Shown piece by piece: positions 1 through 10,332 of a stretch of DNA of 64,000 bases. How positions within the stretch are numbered: position 1 is the stretch's first letter; every line of letters starts with the position of its first letter. This stretch comes from Cepaea nemoralis (Eukaryota; Mollusca; Gastropoda; Stylommatophora; Helicidae): contig JACEFZ010025820.1 of NCBI GenBank assembly GCA_014155875.1, positions 579,501 through 643,500 of the forward strand, in the 5' to 3' direction. Below the pieces are notes generated by a model. That model was not told the origin of the DNA. It saw only the letters and a list, made by a program, of their open reading frames with translations, and did no database searches. The position numbers were made by a program, and so were the translations under genes.

Positions 1-45
1 AACCACAAGAGTATCTCGCTGGAATTCTTGACTACTCTTTTAAAT

Positions 46-52
46 TCACACA

Positions 53-108
<56 letters not shown>

Positions 109-216
109 CGCACACATGGACGCACATACGGACGCGCACACACACGGACGCACGCACGCACACGCACACACGGACGCACGCACACACACACACGGATGCA
201 CGCACACACTCACATT
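46..216. repeat. CA microsatellite with CGGACGCA-type variants
   Basis: The tract opens as pure (CA)n to about 105. It then alternates CA runs with GGACGCA and CACGCA interruptions until the first CTGGCCTCACA unit of the adjoining satellite. Both strands read as His-Thr or Cys-Val low-complexity peptides, so it is not treated as coding. Confidence 0.95.
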
Positions 217-1207
217 CTGGCCTCACAATACACACACTATCTGACCTCACAGTATACACAATATCTGACCTCACAGTACACACAATATCTGACCTCACAG
301 TACACACAATACCTGGCCTCACAGTACACACACTATCTGACCTCACAGTACACACAATACCTGGCCTCACAGTACACACACTATCTGACCTCACAGTACA
401 CACAATACCTGGCCTCACAGTACACACACTATCTGACCTCACAGTACACAGAATATCTGACCTCACAGTCCACACAATATCTGACCTCACATTTCACACA
501 CAATATCAGACCTCACAGTATACACAATATCTGGCACACAGTACACACAATATCTGACCTCACAGTACACACAATATCTGACCTCACAGTACACACAATA
601 TCTGGCACACAGTACATACAATATCTGGCACACAGTACATACAATATCTGGCACACAGTACATACAATATCTGGCACACAGTACGCACAATATCTGACCT
701 CACAGTACACACAATATCTGGCCTCACAGTATACATAATATCTGACCTCACAGTACATACAATATCTGGCACACAGTACATACAATATCTGGCACACAGT
801 ACACACAATATCTGGCACACAGTACATACAATATCTGGCACACAGTACATACAATATCTGGCACACAGTACACACAATATCTGGCACACGGTACATACAA
901 TATCTGGCACACAGTACATACAATATCTGGCACACAGTACATACAATATCTGGCACACAGTACACACAATATCTGGCACACTCTACATACAATATCTGGC
1001 ACACAGTACATACAATATCTGGCACACAGTACACACAATATCTGGCACACAGTACATACAATATCTGGCACACAGTACATACAATATCTGGCACACAGTA
1101 CACACAATATCTGGCACACAGTACATACAATATCTGACCTCACAGTACACACAATATCTGACCTCACAGTACACACAATATCTGATCTCACAGTACACAC
1201 AATATCT

Positions 1208-2477
1208 GATCTCACAGTACACACAGTATCAGACCTCACAGTACACACACTATCTGACCTCACAGTACACACAGTATCAGACCTCACAGTACACACAATA
1301 TCTGATCTCACAGTACACATCATATCTGACCTCACAGTACACATCATATCTGACCTCACAGTACACACAATATCTGGCCTCACAGTACACACAATATCTG
1401 ACCTCACAGTACACACAATATCTGGCCTCACAGTACACACAATATCTGGCCTCACGGTACACATCATATCTGACCTCACAGTACACACAATATCTGGCCT
1501 CACAGTACACACAATATCTGCCCTCACAGTACACATCATATCTGACCTCACAGTACACACAATATCTGACCTCACAGTACACATCATATCTGACCTCACA
1601 GTACACACAGTAACAGACCTCACAGTACACACAATATCTGACCTCACAGTACACATCATATCTGACGGCAAAGTACACACAGTATCAGACCTCACAGTAC
1701 ATACAATATCTGGCACACATTACATACAATATCTGGCACACAGTACACACAATATCTGGCACACAGTACATACAATATCTGGCACACAGTACACACAATA
1801 TCTGGCACACAGTACATACAATATCTGGCACACAGTACATACAATATCTGGCACACAGTACATACAATATCTGGCACACAGTACATACAATATCTGGCAC
1901 ACAGTACACACAATATCTGGCACACAGTACACACAATATCTGACCTCACGGTACACACAATATCTGACCTCACGGTACACACAATATCTGGCACACAGTA
2001 CACACAATATCTGGCACACACTACATACAATATCTGGCACACTCTACATACAATATCTGGCACACTCTACATACAATATCTGGCACACTCTACATACAAT
2101 ATCTGGCACACTCTACATACAATATCTGGCACACTCTACATACAATATCTGGCACACTCTACATACAATATCTGGCACACTCTACATACAATATCTGGCA
2201 CACTCTACATACAATATCTGGCACACTCTACATACAATATCTGGCACACTCTACATACAATATCTGGCACACTCTACATACAATATCTGGCGCACTCTAC
2301 ATACAATATCTGGCACACTCTACATACAATATCTGGCACACAGTACACACAATATCTGACCTCACAGTACACACAATATCTGATCTCACAGTACACACAA
2401 TATCTGACCTCACAGTACACACAATATCTGACCTCACAGTACACACAATATATGGCCTCACGGTACACACAATATCT
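1208..2477. repeat. Higher-order repeat copy 1 in the satellite
   Basis: This block shares its order of variant units with the next one: GATCTCACAGTACACACAG, a TATCAGACC unit, then a string of CATCATATC variants, then a run of CTCTACATAC 23-mers. The same start lies 1270 bp downstream. The order of rare variants, for example the CAGTAACAGACC unit at about 1605 and again at about 2970, shows duplication of a multi-unit block. Confidence 0.8.
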
Positions 2478-3680
2478 GATCTCACAGTACACACAGTATC
2501 AGACCTCACAGTACACACACTATCTGACCTCACAGTACACACAGTATCAGACCTCACAGTACACACAATATCTGATCTCACAGTACACATCATATCTGAC
2601 CTCACAGTACACAGCATATCTGACCTCACAGTACACACAATATCTGGCCTCATAGTACACACAATATCTGACCTCACAGTACACACAATATCTGGCCTCA
2701 CAGTACACACAATATCTGGCCTCACGGTACACATCATATCTGACCTCACAGTACACACAATATCTGGCCTCACAGTACACACAATATCTGACCTCACAGT
2801 ACACATCATATCTGACCTCACAGTACACACAATATCTGGCCTCACAGTACACACAATATCTGACCTCACAGTACACATCATATCTGACCTCACAGTACAC
2901 ATCATATCTGACCTCACAGTACACACAATATCTGACCTCACAGTACACATCATATCTGACCTCACAGTACACACAGTAACAGACCTCACAGTACACACAA
3001 TATCTGACCTCACAGTACACATCATATCTGACGGCACAGTACACACAGTATCAGACCTCACAGTACATACAATATCTGGCACACAGTACATACAATATCT
3101 GGCACACAGTACACACAATATCTGGCACACAGTACATACAATATCTGGCACACAGTACACACAATATCTGGCACACAGTACATACAATATCTGGCACACA
3201 GTACACACAATATCTGGCACACAGTACATACAATATCTGGCACACAGTACATACAATATCTGGCACACAGTACACACAATATCTGGCACACAGTACACAC
3301 AATATCTGACCTCACGGTACACACAATATCTGACCTCACGGTACACACAATATCTGGCACACAGTACACACAATATCTGGCACACAGTACACACAATATC
3401 TGGCACACTCTACATACAATATCTGGCACACTCTACATACAATATCTGGCACACTCTACATACAATATCTGGCACACTCTACATACAATATCTGGCACAC
3501 TCTACATACAATATCTGGCACACTCTACATACAATATCTGGCACACTCTACATACAATATCTGGCACACTCTACATACAATATCTGGCACACTCTACATA
3601 CAATATCTGGCACACTCTACATACAATATCTGGCACACTCTACATACAATATCTGGCACACTCTACATACAATATCTGGC
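2478..3680. repeat. Higher-order repeat copy 2 in the satellite
   Basis: It repeats the unit order of 1208-2477. The offset between matching variants grows from 1270 bp at the start to 1366 bp at the CTCTACATAC boundary (2037 versus 3403). That equals about four extra 24-bp units in this copy, the expected result of unequal exchange or slippage after the block duplication. Confidence 0.8.
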
Positions 3681-3751
3681 ACACAGTATACACAATATCT
3701 GGCCTCACAGTATACACACTATATCAGGCATCACAATATACACAATATCTG

Positions 3752-4057
3752 AAAATGCATTGTGCAAGTGTTGATCCTGATGTGTCCATCTGATGTCTTC
3801 TTCTCCCTCAGCTTCTGTGAGCTCCAGTTTATATTTCATGATATTGCAATAGTCTAAAGAGTTCCCCTCGATTGAAATTATGAAGAAAGAAAGAAACTAT
3901 AATATTATTGTTTCATTTCCCTAGCAAATGTGCTATTTTAGTAAATTATTTGTGGAAGAGAAGGAGACACAAAACATAGAGGCAACAGTCAAAGGGGAAG
4001 GGTGGAAGGATGAAAGCTAGACGAGAAATGTGACGCTCGATAGCATCATAGGAAGAA
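3752..4057. other. Unassigned spacer
   Basis: AT-rich sequence following the satellite. I see no coding frame, terminal repeats or tRNA-like box. Confidence 0.5.
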
Positions 4058-4205
4058 GTTAATGTGGTCTAATGGATAAGAGCGCTGGCTCTAAAACTTC
4101 CTGTGCGCTGACGGAAGGTAGCAGGATCATTCCTTACACCAGTTAGTTGGGCTTAAACGTTGGCTCTCGTTCAGAAAGTAATGGCAAACTACTGAACGTA
4201 CAACT
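4058..4205 (+). mobile_element. tRNA-derived SINE with conserved central domain
   Basis: The head has a pol III A-box-like TGGTCTAATGGATAAGAGC and a decayed B-box region (GGTAGCAGGATCATTCC). It is followed by a body ending TTCAGAAAGTAATGGCAAAC-TACTGAACGT. The same order of head, CCGG or TGCGCTGA spacer, and TTCAGAAAG...AACTACTG domain recurs on the minus strand at 11945-12087. The cloverleaf is not preserved, so this is a SINE and not a tRNA gene. Confidence 0.7.
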
Positions 4206-4371
4206 GACCAGTAAATCAATATGACGCTAGGGTTGATAGTACAGATCGTACCGGATACGCAACATTTTTAGCAAAATATTTAACTGACCATAGGTCAAAT
4301 GTGAGGTCTTGGAGATGATTAACAATGGAGAACCATCCTCATCATGGTCCCTGCCAATTGGCCTGGAGGTA

Positions 4372-4645
4372 TGCATGGCCGAATGGATAAGAACGGTCAT
4401 TCTTAAACATCCGGTGTGCTGATGCGGAGGCAGCGGTTTCAACCCTACACGGGTCAGTTGGATTAAATTGTTAACTTCTCGTCCTTGACTTGGGGACGTA
4501 AATTACAAGTATCTCAGAAGTTGGAGTGGGTTCGTCTAATGGCGAGGGGTACTGGTAATAGGGAAATCTAATCCACACGCATAAATCACTTCTAGAGCAG
4601 TGGAAGTAGTATCAAGTGTTTGGACTACGCTTGAGTTCAAATCGA
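4372..4645 (+). mobile_element. tRNA-derived SINE (near full length)
   Basis: The A-box-like TGGCCGAATGGATAAGAAC is followed about 45 nt later by a B-box-like GGTTTCAACCC. The body reads AACTTCTCGTCCTTGACTTG and then TAATGGCGAGGGGTACTGGT-AATAGGGAAA, ending in an A-rich stretch near 4655. A minus-strand copy lies at 7005-7262 and a body fragment at 45405-45530, so the family identity rests on three copies seen here. Confidence 0.75.
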
Positions 4646-4749
4646 GTGAACGCAGAAAGAAAAAAAAAAACAGTCCCTGTCATTCTGGATCGATTCTATA
4701 AACAACGGTTGACTATGTAAATATGTGGTTGGTAATGTTATGAATACCT

Positions 4750-5041
4750 TGAGTAAGTAACAACGATTGTCTGGAAGAGGCTAATCAAACTAGAACATTA
4801 TTTACAACCAAAAGAAAAAGACAAACCGCATTCTTTGGTCATGTGATGAGAAGAGAAGCATCGGAGAACATCGTGACAACTGGAAAGATCAGTGATGAAA
4901 AAATCATAGGCAGATCAAGAGAAATGAGGGGATTGAGACTGTGGCATGGGGGAATATCATCAGACGAGTTGATCCATAACAACAAGGACAGAGATCTGTG
5001 GTGAGACATGAACGTCTACGCCAATCAGCGGGGCACAAGAT
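4750..5041 (+). pseudogene. LINE ORF2 C-terminal remnant (family A)
   Basis: The conceptual product contains FFGHVMRREASENIVTTGKI and ends near DMNVYANQRGT, matching the C-terminal tail seen at 41458-41806 (minus), 9623-9887, 23390-23575 and 30000-30235. This tail follows the reverse-transcriptase thumb in several non-LTR retrotransposons. The frame is broken by a stop after KDRDLW. No RT core precedes it, so it is a strongly 5'-truncated dead copy. The clade cannot be fixed from this region alone. Confidence 0.8.
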
Positions 5042-6190
5042 AATGTGGTTGGTTGCAAATGCGTCTTGAATACTGAGTTTTCACTGTTTGGTGGACTGAT
5101 ACTCGGGTCGCCTAAGCCCTGAGCATGACGTGCATGTTTCTGAGTGCTTGCTTGCTTGTTTTGCTTGCGTTTGCTGGCTGTTAATTCCAGCGTGAAGTCC
5201 TATATGCCGGATGAAGACATCCTGTTGTCCAACATCAGTGTGATGTCATACCGGACCTAAGGCTTGCATGAGTATCCGTTGTCCCATGTCTGGCTTATTG
5301 ATGTGCAGACTGGTGGTTCCTCCCCGTGCAGGCAGATACTCTCCGACTTCGGAAGAATCAGCGATCCTACTACGTTAGCCAGGACCCCGAATGGACCTCT
5401 TGCCCAGGACGCACGACAATGACGTGTTAGTAGGTCTTGGCCAATATAGAACCTAGCGCTGGTGCCTTGGAAACACCTCAGCGTCCCAAGTTTCTGAGTG
5501 GAGTTGGCGTAGAGATTGTAATACTAAATCGGTACCAACGTGTCATCTCCACGGGGTCTGTTTCGAAGAACTCTCCGTCCCCTCTCTAAGCGCAGAAACA
5601 ACAGGGTATGTCAATGGTTCACGATTTAGCACGGTAACATTAAATACACATAGTTAAAAGTTGTGTAATGAGTTGATGCGATCTTGACGGCCATGTGTTA
5701 TGTCACTATGTTTCCAACACTAAAAAAAAAAAAAAAACAGAAGAAAAACGAATTCCCACTGAAAATTTTAACAACTGACTCTCTGGGACTTCATAAATAC
5801 TCAGGATTTCTGTTCCAGTCCGTTGTTGGCATGTGTGTAATAACATGATGGAATGTGGGCAATCGTCGCCATAAATCATCCGACATCCGTAACCAGCAGG
5901 AATTTAGGACACATCCAAAACATATCTAGGACAACAAATGTCGGGTCTCGGTGCGGGACCTTCTGTCCGTGTACCCGGGCTTCCCTCTACCCACCACAGC
6001 AACGTCGCAGGGAATTACACACGATTGTTGACAATTGTTCTTAACCAGTGCTTCGTCGCTGCGTCATGGTAATTCTTTCATATCTTTGGCTTCTGCTACT
6101 TTCCCATTGTTTGGCATCCCACAGCATGTCATGATGTCAGATCTTTCTGGGAGAACGTTTTCTGTAGGTTCTGGACTCTCCCTCGCCTGT
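5042..6190. other. Unassigned, no gene recognised
   Basis: About 1.1 kb of moderately GC-rich sequence without a supported coding frame or terminal repeats. Short frames such as the 63-codon one from 5853 have no recognisable domain. A poly-A run lies at about 5722-5737. Confidence 0.4.
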
Positions 6191-6200
6191 CCGTCCGCCC

Positions 6201-6275
<75 letters not shown>

Positions 6276-6352
6276 CGTCCGTCCGTCCGTCCGTCCGTCC
6301 GTCCGTCCGTCCGTCCGTCCGTCCGTCCGTCTGTCTGTCTGTCTGTCTGTTG
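6190..6352. repeat. TCTG/TCCG microsatellite
   Basis: A run of about 20 CTGT units, then about 16 CCGT units, then CTGT again. The internal switch of a whole block to CCGT suggests one C substitution that spread by slippage. Confidence 0.95.
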
Positions 6353-6489
6353 CTCGCTGCTGAATATAGGAGCGGAACGCGTATGTAAATGTCCCGAGTA
6401 CTGTGACGTCGGCTCTTGACTCAACTCAACTCCAGTTTTGTTTTTTTTTTTTAAATTTCCTTATGTATTTATTTTATTTATTATGTTTG

Positions 6490-6805
6490 TATTTTAGTTC
6501 GCTCTTACACGTGCTACTTCTTCTAGTACACTGGACTGATATTTGTGTGTGGATTAGCTTTCCCTAATACCAGTGTCATTGCACATAGTAAGTAACGACC
6601 CCTTTCACTTGCCTAAGGCGCATTGAGCACATGAAACTGGACCCATGTGTTTAAAGTCTAAACGGCCCTCAGTGGTTGATGTGTCTGGTATAATTTTAGA
6701 CTGTGTCGACCTGGAAGCTCATGTAAATTCGAAGCCGCCCTCATGAGGATCGAACCCAAGACATCCTGTAGGGCAGGCAAGTGTCTAACCGCTACACTCC
6801 TGTTG
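6490..6805 (-). mobile_element. tRNA-derived SINE, minus strand
   Basis: Read on the minus strand, the head near 6800-6735 has the A-box-like TGTAGCGGTTAGACAC and the B-box-like GGGTTCGATCC. The distal part (6500-6600) shares CACGTGCTAC...TTCT and GATTAGCTTTCCCTAATAC with the SINE bodies at 7010 and 45415. The head differs from those copies, so this is either a different subfamily or a chimera. Confidence 0.65.
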
Positions 6806-7004
6806 CTTTGTTTAGTATTGGATAAGTCAATTCACATGGTAGCAGATTTATGTTGTACAGGTTCTCATCGTAATCGGAACTTTGATATGTCAATATATAT
6901 GCATTATATTTATATCTTACAGCTGTTGCATTGTAAAGTTAACTTTGATATTAATGCATATGTTATTATTTGTTTGTTTTTTTGTTCGCTCGTTTTGATC
7001 TAAG

Positions 7005-7262
7005 ACGTCGCCCATACACGTGATACTACTTCTATAATGCTCTGGGGTGATTTTTGTGAGTGGATTGGCTTTCCTTATTACTAGTGTCCCTAGCCATCAG
7101 GCGAACCCCCACCGATTTCTGAGGTACTTGTAATTTGCGTCCCCAATTTAAGGACGAGAAGTCAACATTTTATTCCAACTGACCTGTATAGGGGTTGAAC
7201 CCGCTAACCCGGCATCAGCAAACCAGAAGTTTAAGAGTGAGTGCTATTATGCTTTCACCCTT
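7005..7262 (-). mobile_element. tRNA-derived SINE, minus strand, full length
   Basis: On the minus strand it matches the plus-strand SINE at 4372-4645 from head to body. Shared features include the B-box-like GGGTTGAACCC complement, the CTCGTCCTT complement, and the distal GGATTGGCTTTCCTTATTAC block. The match in opposite orientation supports dispersal by retrotransposition. Confidence 0.75.
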
Positions 7263-7274
7263 GCTGACCTCCAG

Positions 7275-8075
7275 TATGGTAATGTTTTACAGTTGCTCCA
7301 CCGTAAATGTAACATTTATATGTCAATGCAGTTGTTATCACGGCAATATTCTACAGTTGTTCCACCGTAAATGTCAATGCAGTTGTTATCACGACAATGT
7401 TTTACAGCTGTTCCATCGTAAATGTAAATTTGATATGTCAATGGATGTGTTATCAGACAATGTTTTACAGCTGTTCCACTGTAAACGTAACTTTTATATG
7501 GCATTGCAAATGTTCTACAGTTGTTCCACCGTAAACGTAACTTTTATATGTCAATGCTGTTGTTATCAAGGCAATGTTTTACAGCTGTTCCAACGTAAAC
7601 ATAACTTTTATATGTCAACGCAGTTGTTATCACGGCAATGTTTTACAGCTATTCCACCGTAAACATAACTTTTATATGTCAATGCAGTTGTTATCACGGC
7701 AATTTTTTTACAGCTGTTCCACCGTAAACGTAACTTTTATATGTCAATGCAGTTGTTATCACGGCAATGTTCTACAGTTGTTCCAAAGTAAACGTTTTTT
7801 TAATATGTCAATGCAGTTGTTATCACGGCAATGTTTTACAGCTGTTCCACCGTAAACGTAACTTTTATATGTCAATGCAGTTGTTATCACGGCAATGTTC
7901 TACAGTTGTTCCAAAGTAAACGTTTTTTTAATATGTCAATGCAGTTGTTATCACGGCAATGTTTTAGAGCTGTTCCACCGTAAACGTAACTTTTATGTTT
8001 TAAGGCAGTTGTTATCACGGCAATGTTTTACAGCTGTTCCATCGTAAATTTAAATGTGATATGTCAATGGATGTG
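7275..8075. repeat. 64-bp minisatellite
   Basis: About 12 tandem units built on TGTCAATGCAGTTGTTATCA, CGGCAATGTTTTACAGCTG, TTCCACCGTAAACGTAAC and TTTTATA. Units vary at TTTTACAGCTG versus TTCTACAGTTG. A sub-block with TTCCAAAGTAAACG occurs twice in alternation with the standard unit, so two-unit steps were also duplicated. Readable frames here are repeat by-products. Confidence 0.9.
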
Positions 8076-8527
8076 TTGTAATGGAAATATTTAAGAGTTC
8101 TGAAACTGACAAATGTAACATGAGAAAAACTCACACAGTCTTAAGAAACATTTAAGCAGCTACGAGTATAAGAAAACAAATTGAGCCTTGCATTTCTAGC
8201 AATGACGAGATCAGTGAAAGGCATTTCATTCGCTGAATCTCCCGCCAGCGGATACTGTACGCTTTAACTTTACCTCCTACACGGCTAAGTCTTGTCTCAC
8301 GAGTTGCTTTAATTTATCCACGCAATGGGAACAGGAAAAGGCAGAATAATTCTTAAGGCGGCTGCCTTAACCGAAACCACTCGTAAAGATTTCGTGCGGA
8401 TTTAAATAGAGCATAACATATTTTCCCCCATTTTTTTCTAACACCCACATACTGTAAGAATACGTTAGACTGGTCGTTAATATTTGCAAATTTTCGGGTT
8501 GTTAATTTGCATTCAAACAATTAAACA
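8076..8527. other. Unassigned spacer
   Basis: No coding frame or terminal repeat was found. A sequence CGCTGAATCTCCCGCCAGCG at about 8232-8251 is locally palindromic, but nothing ties it to a function. Confidence 0.4.
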
Positions 8528-8765
8528 AAGGTGGCTGTGACATCGCAGTGGCTAGCACGTTTGCCTGATGGCTCGGTTGACATGTGTTCTGATTCCCATC
8601 GAAAATGATTTTATTTTAAATTGACCAGTGCTCCCAAGAAATGTTACTGGAAGTAAATGCGGTCAATGTAATGGTGCCCAGATCCTCCAAGGAGTGGCGG
8701 GTTGGTTGATACAATCATAGTGCTAGCAGCAATCTTCACGGCACCTCTAGGCGTATAACAGGTCT
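8528..8765 (+). mobile_element. tRNA-derived SINE
   Basis: The A-box-like GTGGCTAGCACGTTTGCCTG and the decayed B-box GTGTTCTGATTCCCATC are followed by a TTTTAAATTGACCAGTGCTC body. That body junction resembles the SINE at 49668 (TTAAAATTGACTTGGGCTTC) and the one at 44436. It is one of the G(A/C)ACTC/ATTGAC-type SINEs of this window. Confidence 0.65.
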
Positions 8766-8798
8766 TTAACTTGACTATTCACTTACTGCCCATGCACT

Positions 8799-9622
8799 TT
8801 AATGATGGTCATTTACGGCCTACTCAATAGAATATATTGCGCTATAACGATTGTCATTTACGGCCTACTCTATAGAACATACTGCGCTATAACTATGGTC
8901 ATATACGGCCTACTCTATAAACATACTGCATTATACCTATGGTAATTTACAGCATGTTATTGCCTACTCAATAGAACATACTGCACTATAACTATGGTCA
9001 TTTATAGCCTACCCAATAGAAATAATGCACTATATCCCATGGTAATTTACGACATGTTATTACCTACTTAATAGAACATACAACACTATAACGATGGTCA
9101 TTTACAGCATGTTACTACCTATTCAAAAGAACATTTACAGCCTACCCAGCAGAAATAATGTACTATAACCAATGGTAATTTACGACATTTTATTGCCTAC
9201 TTAATAGAACATACAACACTATAACGATGGTCATTTACAGCATGTTACAACCTATTCAAAAGAACATTTACAGCCTACCCAAAAGAACATACTGCACAAT
9301 AACGATGATCATTTACAGCCTACTCAATAGAACATGCTGTACTATAAGGATGATCATTTACAGCCTAGGCTACAGAACATACTGCACTCTAACGATAGTA
9401 ATTTGCAGCATACTCAATGTAACATACTGCATTATAACGATGGTCATTTACAGCCTACTCAATAGAAAATACTGACCATGACGATGGTCATTTACAGTGT
9501 TTTCAATAGAAAATACTGCACCATAACGATGGTCATTTACATCTTACCCAATAGAACATACTGCTACTCAATAGAGCATACTGCATTATAATATGGTCAT
9601 TTACAACATGTTACTGTCTACT
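8799..9622. repeat. 44-45-bp minisatellite
   Basis: About 17 imperfect units built on ATAACGATGGTCATTTACAG, CCTACTCAATAGAACATAC and TGCACT. Several units are replaced by a variant with GACATGTTATTGCCTACTTA. The array resumes after a LINE insertion with CCTACTCAATAGAACATA at 9891-9908. Confidence 0.9.
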
Positions 9623-9887
9623 AGAACATTATATTTAACAATAAGAATAGACAAACAGCTTTCTTTCGTTACGAGATGAAAAGAGAGGTATTCGAGAACA
9701 TCTCGATGACTGGAAAGATGAGTGGGATGAGGGGCAGGGGAAGATCTAGAGAAATGATGCTGGATGGACTCAGACGGTGCCATAGAGCAATGTCATCAGC
9801 AGAGTTGATCATGAACACCAAAGACCGAAATCTATGTGGAGACATGAACGCCTACGCCAGCTGGCAAGGTAGTTGATGGTGATGATG
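9623..9887 (+). mobile_element. Family A LINE 3' fragment inside minisatellite
   Basis: A 5'-truncated copy starting AGAACATTATATTT and ending in a GATGGTGATGATG tail. The 66-codon frame (9676-9876) contains FENISMTGKM, GRGRSREMMLDGLRRCH and MNAYASWQGS, the same C-terminal tail as at 41458-41806. It is flanked by ACTGTCTACT (9613-9622) and ACTGCCTACT (9888-9897), a 9/10 direct repeat taken as the TSD. The array unit continues on both sides, so the LINE inserted after the array had formed. Confidence 0.8.
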
Positions 9888-10089
9888 ACTGCCTACTCAA
9901 TAGAACATAATTCGTAGAATATAAGTCATTTCACCACCATGCCAAGGCCTAAAGCAGGTACCTGTGATGTGATAGGGCCATTTTGTTTGTAGGCCTGAAT
10001 GCACGGAGGAATAGGCTGTCCGTCTTTCTCCCACTTCACTAATGATGAAACCAGATCTGGCAATGGTCGAGGAATTTGAGTGAGTTAAT

Positions 10090-10332
10090 TTTATAACCAC
10101 TTGACACGTTATGAAAGTTTGGAGAGAACAATCATGGAGAGCTATATGCCTGGGAAGAAATAAGAGGAAGGTCAAAGATAAGATGGGTGCAGAATGCGGC
10201 AGTCGATCTCCAGATGGGTGTACACGACGCTGGACATCTTGCGTATGACCGAGAAGTTTTCCGGAAGGTTGTTATGTAAGTGAGGTTCTGCAAGAGACAT
10301 GCTACTGAATGATTCAATGAATGAATGAATGA
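10090..10332 (+). pseudogene. LINE ORF2 C-terminal remnant (family B, GAATG tail)
   Basis: Reads RYESLERTIMESYMPGKK at the start and ends in (GAAT)n. Close relatives are at 43545-43960 (minus) and 55480-55965 (plus), which preserve more of the region. Frameshifts scatter the product over two frames, so it is dead. The GAATG-repeat tail fits target-primed insertion of a LINE 3' end. Confidence 0.75.

Larger units (their letters stand above)
217..3751. repeat. 24/23-bp satellite array
   Basis: About 150 tandem units of two related lengths. The 24-bp form reads ACCTCACAGTACACAC followed by AATATCTG. The 23-bp form replaces ACCTCACA with GCACACA or GCACACT and usually reads TACATAC in the middle. 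Because 24 is a multiple of three and the 23-bp form carries no stop in most registers, long reading frames appear on both strands; they are by-products of the repeat. Zones of one unit type alternate: mainly 24-mers (217-530 and 1130-1700), 23-mers with GTACATAC (740-1130), and 23-mers with CTACATAC (2037-2335 and 3403-3680). The CACA content suggests the unit grew out of the adjoining CA tract (inference). Confidence 0.95.

Noticed and set aside
46..216. Telomere-associated repeat
   Set aside because: No TTAGGG tracts; the CA/CGGACGCA composition gives no telomeric signal. The TTAG repeats at 12088-12106 are a LINE tail.
28..3429. Long frames on both strands of the 24/23-bp satellite (up to 369 codons)
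   Set aside because: Pure consequence of a stop-free tandem unit; no domain, and the frame is shared by all repeat units.
217..3751. CRISPR-like array
   Set aside because: Units are contiguous, with no unique spacers of constant length; the genome is eukaryotic in style.
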